NCBI RefSeq assembly: GCF_000516515.1
Contig: NZ_KI911784.1
Location: 868,001 to 932,000, forward strand
DNA from: Chloroflexus sp. Y-396-1
Lineage (GTDB): Bacteria > Chloroflexota > Chloroflexia > Chloroflexales > Chloroflexaceae
Reading direction: 5' to 3'
Length of the DNA: 64,000 nucleotides
In this document: positions 61,634-64,000 of the stretch, piece by piece
Layout: each line of letters opens with the position of its first letter
How positions within the stretch are numbered: position 1 is the first letter of the stretch
The notes under the pieces: generated by a model
Told to the model about the DNA's origin: nothing
Database searches by the model: none
What the model saw: only the letters and a program-made list of their open reading frames with translations
Translations under genes and position numbers: made by a program

Positions 61634-63340
61634 ATGACGGCCACCAGTTTTAGTACAGACAACCGAACCTACCGCCAGTTGATGGGCAATGGGCTGACCT
61701 ACCGGATTCCACCATTTCAGCGCGATTACGCCTGGGATGAAGAAGAGTGGGAGGATTTATGGCTCGATATTCAGGGCACACTTTCTGCCGATGGCGAACC
61801 TGCGCACTATATGGGGTATCTGGTGCTCCAAACGGTTGATAACCGGATATTTGAGGTTATCGACGGTCAACAGCGCCTCACCACGTTGAGTCTGATTGTT
61901 CTGGCGGCAATGCGCCTGCTCAAACGCCTGATCGATAACGGTATTGCCGCCGAAGCCAATCAGATGCGGCTAGGACAGCTACGGACAAGCTACATCGGTT
62001 ACCTCGATCCGGTGACCCTCATCACGCAAAATAAACTCTCGCTGAACCGCCAGAATGATCCGTATTACCGTCAGTATCTGGTCACGTTGACCGATCCACT
62101 CCCTCAGCGCGGATTTCCGGCTTCAACCAACACTATGCGAAAGGCATTTGAATGGTTTGAGCGTCGTCTCAATGAGTATACCAGCACACAACGCGATCAG
62201 GGTCGGGCGTTAGCGCAGTTTATCGAGACGATGAGTGATAAGCTCTTCTTCACCGTTATCACCGTGTCTGATGAACTAAACGCCTACCGTGTCTTCGAGA
62301 CGCTCAATGCCCGTGGAGTTCGTTTGTCGGCCACCGATCTGCTTAAGAACTATCTCTTTGCAGTCCTGGCTCGCCATTCACAATCGGAAGTGGAGCTAAA
62401 AGAGCCGGAACGTCGGTGGGATACGCTGGTTAGCCGGTTAGGGAGCGAGAGTCTGCCGGATTTTCTTCGGATGCACTGGAATAGCCGACACAGTTTTGCC
62501 CGCCAATCCGAGCTGTTCAAAGCGATTCGGAATCGAATCCAAAACCGTGAAGCCGTGTTCGGGCTGCTGCGTGAAATGAACGAGGATGTTGATACATATC
62601 TAGCACTCAACCAACCCGAAGGTTCAAGTTGGCCATCAGATTGGAAGGTCTATGCTCAAGAACTACGGCTCTTTTCGGTTCGCCAGCCATACCCGATGCT
62701 TATGGCAGCCAAACGCCGCTTAGCCGACGATGATTTTGCTAGACTGTTACGGGCAACCGTTGTTATATCGTTTCGTTACAATGTCATTGGTTCGCTCCAC
62801 ACCGGTGAGTCCGAACGGCTATATCATGAAGTGGCGAAGAAGATACACGAGGGAATAATCAATAATTACACGCTCGCCGTGCAGACGCTACGCCCTATCT
62901 ATCGAAGTGATGCCGCGTTTAAGGCCGATTTTAGTGAAAAGTCGATCAAAACGACCCAGAGCCGAAATGCACGAATTGTACGTTACATTCTCAGCAAACT
63001 CGAACAACAGGTAGGCGGCGTTGAGTTTGATTACGACTCTCCTGCCTATACCATTGAACATATCTTGCCTCAGTCGCCTGAAGCCGGATGGGAGGCCTTT
63101 AGTGACCGCGATCTAGAGGAATTTGTCTATCGTTTAGGGAACATGACGATTATTGAGAGCAGCCGGAATAGAGATGCAGGAAACAAATCATTCGCACAAA
63201 AGCGCGTGATCTATCAAGAAAGTCGCTTTCGCTTAACCCAACAACTGGCGCAGGAAGAGGAATGGACGCCAGAGCGACTGGCTGCCCGTCAACGCGAAAT
63301 GGCCAGGTTGGCGGCAGTGGTCTGGCGAATAGATATCTGA
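61634..63340 (+). CDS. DUF262/DUF1524 protein, GmrSD-type modification-dependent restriction enzyme
   Basis: 568 residues. The N-terminal DUF262 (GmrS, ParB-like nucleotide-binding) domain has TYRIPPFQRDYAWDEEEWED, HYMGYLVLQ and VIDGQQRLTTLSLIVLAAMR. The C-terminal DUF1524 (GmrD) His-Me nuclease has YTIEHILPQSPEAGWEAF and LGNMTIIESSRNRDAGNKSF. Such single-chain fusions cut glucosylated or otherwise modified phage DNA (type IV restriction). The ATG at 61634 has GAGG five bases upstream; the frame before it overlaps argS and is not coding. Stands alone, 61 bases after argS, with dispersed repeat copy C behind it. Appears intact. Confidence 0.9.
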   Translation: MTATSFSTDNRTYRQLMGNGLTYRIPPFQRDYAWDEEEWEDLWLDIQGTLSADGEPAHYMGYLVLQTVDNRIFEVIDGQQRLTTLSLIVLAAMRLLKRLIDNGIAAEANQMRLGQLRTSYIGYLDPVTLITQNKLSLNRQNDPYYRQYLVTLTDPLPQRGFPASTNTMRKAFEWFERRLNEYTSTQRDQGRALAQFIETMSDKLFFTVITVSDELNAYRVFETLNARGVRLSATDLLKNYLFAVLARHSQSEVELKEPERRWDTLVSRLGSESLPDFLRMHWNSRHSFARQSELFKAIRNRIQNREAVFGLLREMNEDVDTYLALNQPEGSSWPSDWKVYAQELRLFSVRQPYPMLMAAKRRLADDDFARLLRATVVISFRYNVIGSLHTGESERLYHEVAKKIHEGIINNYTLAVQTLRPIYRSDAAFKADFSEKSIKTTQSRNARIVRYILSKLEQQVGGVEFDYDSPAYTIEHILPQSPEAGWEAFSDRDLEEFVYRLGNMTIIESSRNRDAGNKSFAQKRVIYQESRFRLTQQLAQEEEWTPERLAARQREMARLAAVVWRIDI

Positions 63341-63710
63341 GGTTTTTAACAGGTTCAGGGCCTGTGCTGCAAAGCACGCCTGGTGCCCCCTTACCTTCCC
63401 CCTAGCCCCCTTCCTCTCCCCACGTGGAAGAGGAAGGGGGAACGTGAGGCGGGAGCGAAAGCATATTGGCAACCTCCTAAATGGTTGCACAGGTACGGTA
63501 CGTGCCCGATGAGAAATCCGGGTTTTTGATCGGTCTCTTAGCTATAGGCTAATAAGTTCATCCTGGACGTGACAGCATCTATGAAGCTATAGTCCCACTC
63601 CACATCTGACAAGCGAGGAAGCGGGCAAGCGAGACCACAAGCATCGGTCACACACTGAGCTAGGCTGTGCTTCGGATGCCGTCCTGTCTTATTTGTCAAC
63701 GAAACGCTCG
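63341..63710. other. Intergenic region between the restriction gene and the edge gene
   Basis: 370 bases between convergent genes. Apart from dispersed repeat copy C (63386-63540) it contains nothing I recognise. Confidence 0.5.
63386..63540. repeat. Dispersed repeat element, copy C
   Basis: Starts with the CCTTACCTTCCCCC palindromic block and an imperfect hairpin (CTTCCTCTCC / GGAAGAGGAAGG), then the conserved right module ATGGTTGCACAGGTACGGTA and ends GGTTTTTGATCGGTCTCTTA, matching the terminal repeat of copy B at 15 of about 18 bases. No left terminal repeat was found. It lies directly after the restriction gene. Confidence 0.75.
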
Positions 63711-64000
63711 TCATGTTGGTGGGCCGGAGTCCCGCTGACCCAGCAGGATCACCGTACTCGATTCACCTTTGGAGGGTGGTGTAGTCAGCAAATCGGCCAT
63801 CTGACGCAATGCCAGCCACCACTGCTCACGTGGTCGGGCGTGGACGGGATCCATCAAGCGGGGCATATCGTCGAGCTGATGAAATTGAACTTTCCCGCCG
63901 CGATAACCAATAAACGCCCCAACCGGCTCACGGCGATCGGCGTGCTCGATCAGAAATTCGATACAGCGCACCGCTAACCGCGTTGCCTGAATACGGTCGA
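63711..64000 (-). CDS. C-terminal part of a 6-phosphofructokinase-like protein (runs off the window)
   Basis: About 96 codons to a TGA at 63711; the frame is open to the window edge, so only the 3' end is seen. The residues RLAVRCIEFLIEH, VGAFIGYRGGKVQF, MPRLMDPVHARP and REQWWLALRQMADLL resemble the C-terminus of ATP- or pyrophosphate-dependent phosphofructokinases (G.IGIQGG.V.FTP, LMD..HRRPK.QWW). Identification rests on this short part, so it is tentative. Confidence 0.55.
   Translation of the reverse strand, partial: DRIQATRLAVRCIEFLIEHADRREPVGAFIGYRGGKVQFHQLDDMPRLMDPVHARPREQWWLALRQMADLLTTPPSKGESSTVILLGQRDSGPPT

Overview
The window looks like a chromosomal segment of a green filamentous bacterium of the Chloroflexi, most likely a Chloroflexus species. 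This is inferred from the protein families (acyl-CoA carboxylase beta subunit, LuxR-Kelch membrane protein, GH65 sugar phosphorylase operon, several large Chloroflexi-type membrane proteins), moderate GC content, and dense genes with many GTGA/TAGTG overlaps. No rRNA or phylogenetic marker is present to prove it.

Layout. 1-15.2 kb: surface-glycan or membrane genes. These are two related polytopic proteins sharing a WGRYTQL motif, two GT4 glycosyltransferases, a third large GT-C-like membrane protein, an ABC-2-like permease with a partner, a LuxR-HTH/transmembrane/Kelch protein and an aminotransferase. 15.2-16 kb: non-coding repeats, namely a 72-bp tandem array inside an inverted-repeat-bounded element, then the ftsH terminator. 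16-20.3 kb: tilS-hpt and ftsH on the minus strand, and tRNA-Met. 20.3-25.1 kb: a graveyard of mobile and defence DNA. It holds a dead IS66-like element, a C-terminal piece of a DUF1156-type DNA methylase, an intact REP-associated transposase (RAYT) with a palindrome and a 40-bp REP array, an AlbA_2 fragment, the N-terminus of a DUF499-type ATPase, and a dead IS5-like element. 25.3-32.3 kb: a minus-strand housekeeping run, uvrC, acyl-CoA carboxylase, DUF58, psuG, then a sigma-70 gene with its own near-consensus promoter and structured leader. 32.5-43.9 kb: ordinary genes, including metallophosphoesterase, panE-like reductase, bcp peroxiredoxin, STAS sensor, formyltransferase, YggX-like protein, a radical SAM/ATP-grasp pair ending in a CCAEP tail, and a desaturase. 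44.3-49.1 kb: tRNA-Glu and tRNA-Asp abutting with no spacer, a 307-bp element with perfect 15-bp terminal inverted repeats, S41 and M42 peptidases, the CCA-adding enzyme and tRNA-Val. 49.1-51.5 kb: a lamin-tail surface protein and a CPBP protease. 51.9-59.5 kb: a disaccharide uptake and phosphorolysis operon (LacI regulator with three operator palindromes, binding protein, two permeases, GH65 phosphorylase, beta-phosphoglucomutase). 59.7-64 kb: a small MITE in front of argS, a GmrSD-type (DUF262/DUF1524) restriction gene, a third dispersed repeat copy, and the 3' end of a phosphofructokinase-like gene.

How it fits together. Sugar taken up by the ABC transporter would be split by the GH65 enzyme with phosphate to glucose and beta-glucose-1-phosphate. 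The beta-phosphoglucomutase then makes glucose-6-phosphate, and a glycolytic kinase-like gene lies at the far edge. The window's ATP-binding ABC subunit is missing and must be encoded elsewhere. Defence appears twice: decayed in the 22-24 kb island and apparently intact at 61.6 kb. The most notable items are the RAYT/REP array inside a dead DUF1156/DUF499 defence locus, the inverted-repeat element family, the membrane-anchored LuxR-Kelch protein, the CCAEP-tail radical SAM pair, and an S41 peptidase without the expected catalytic lysine.
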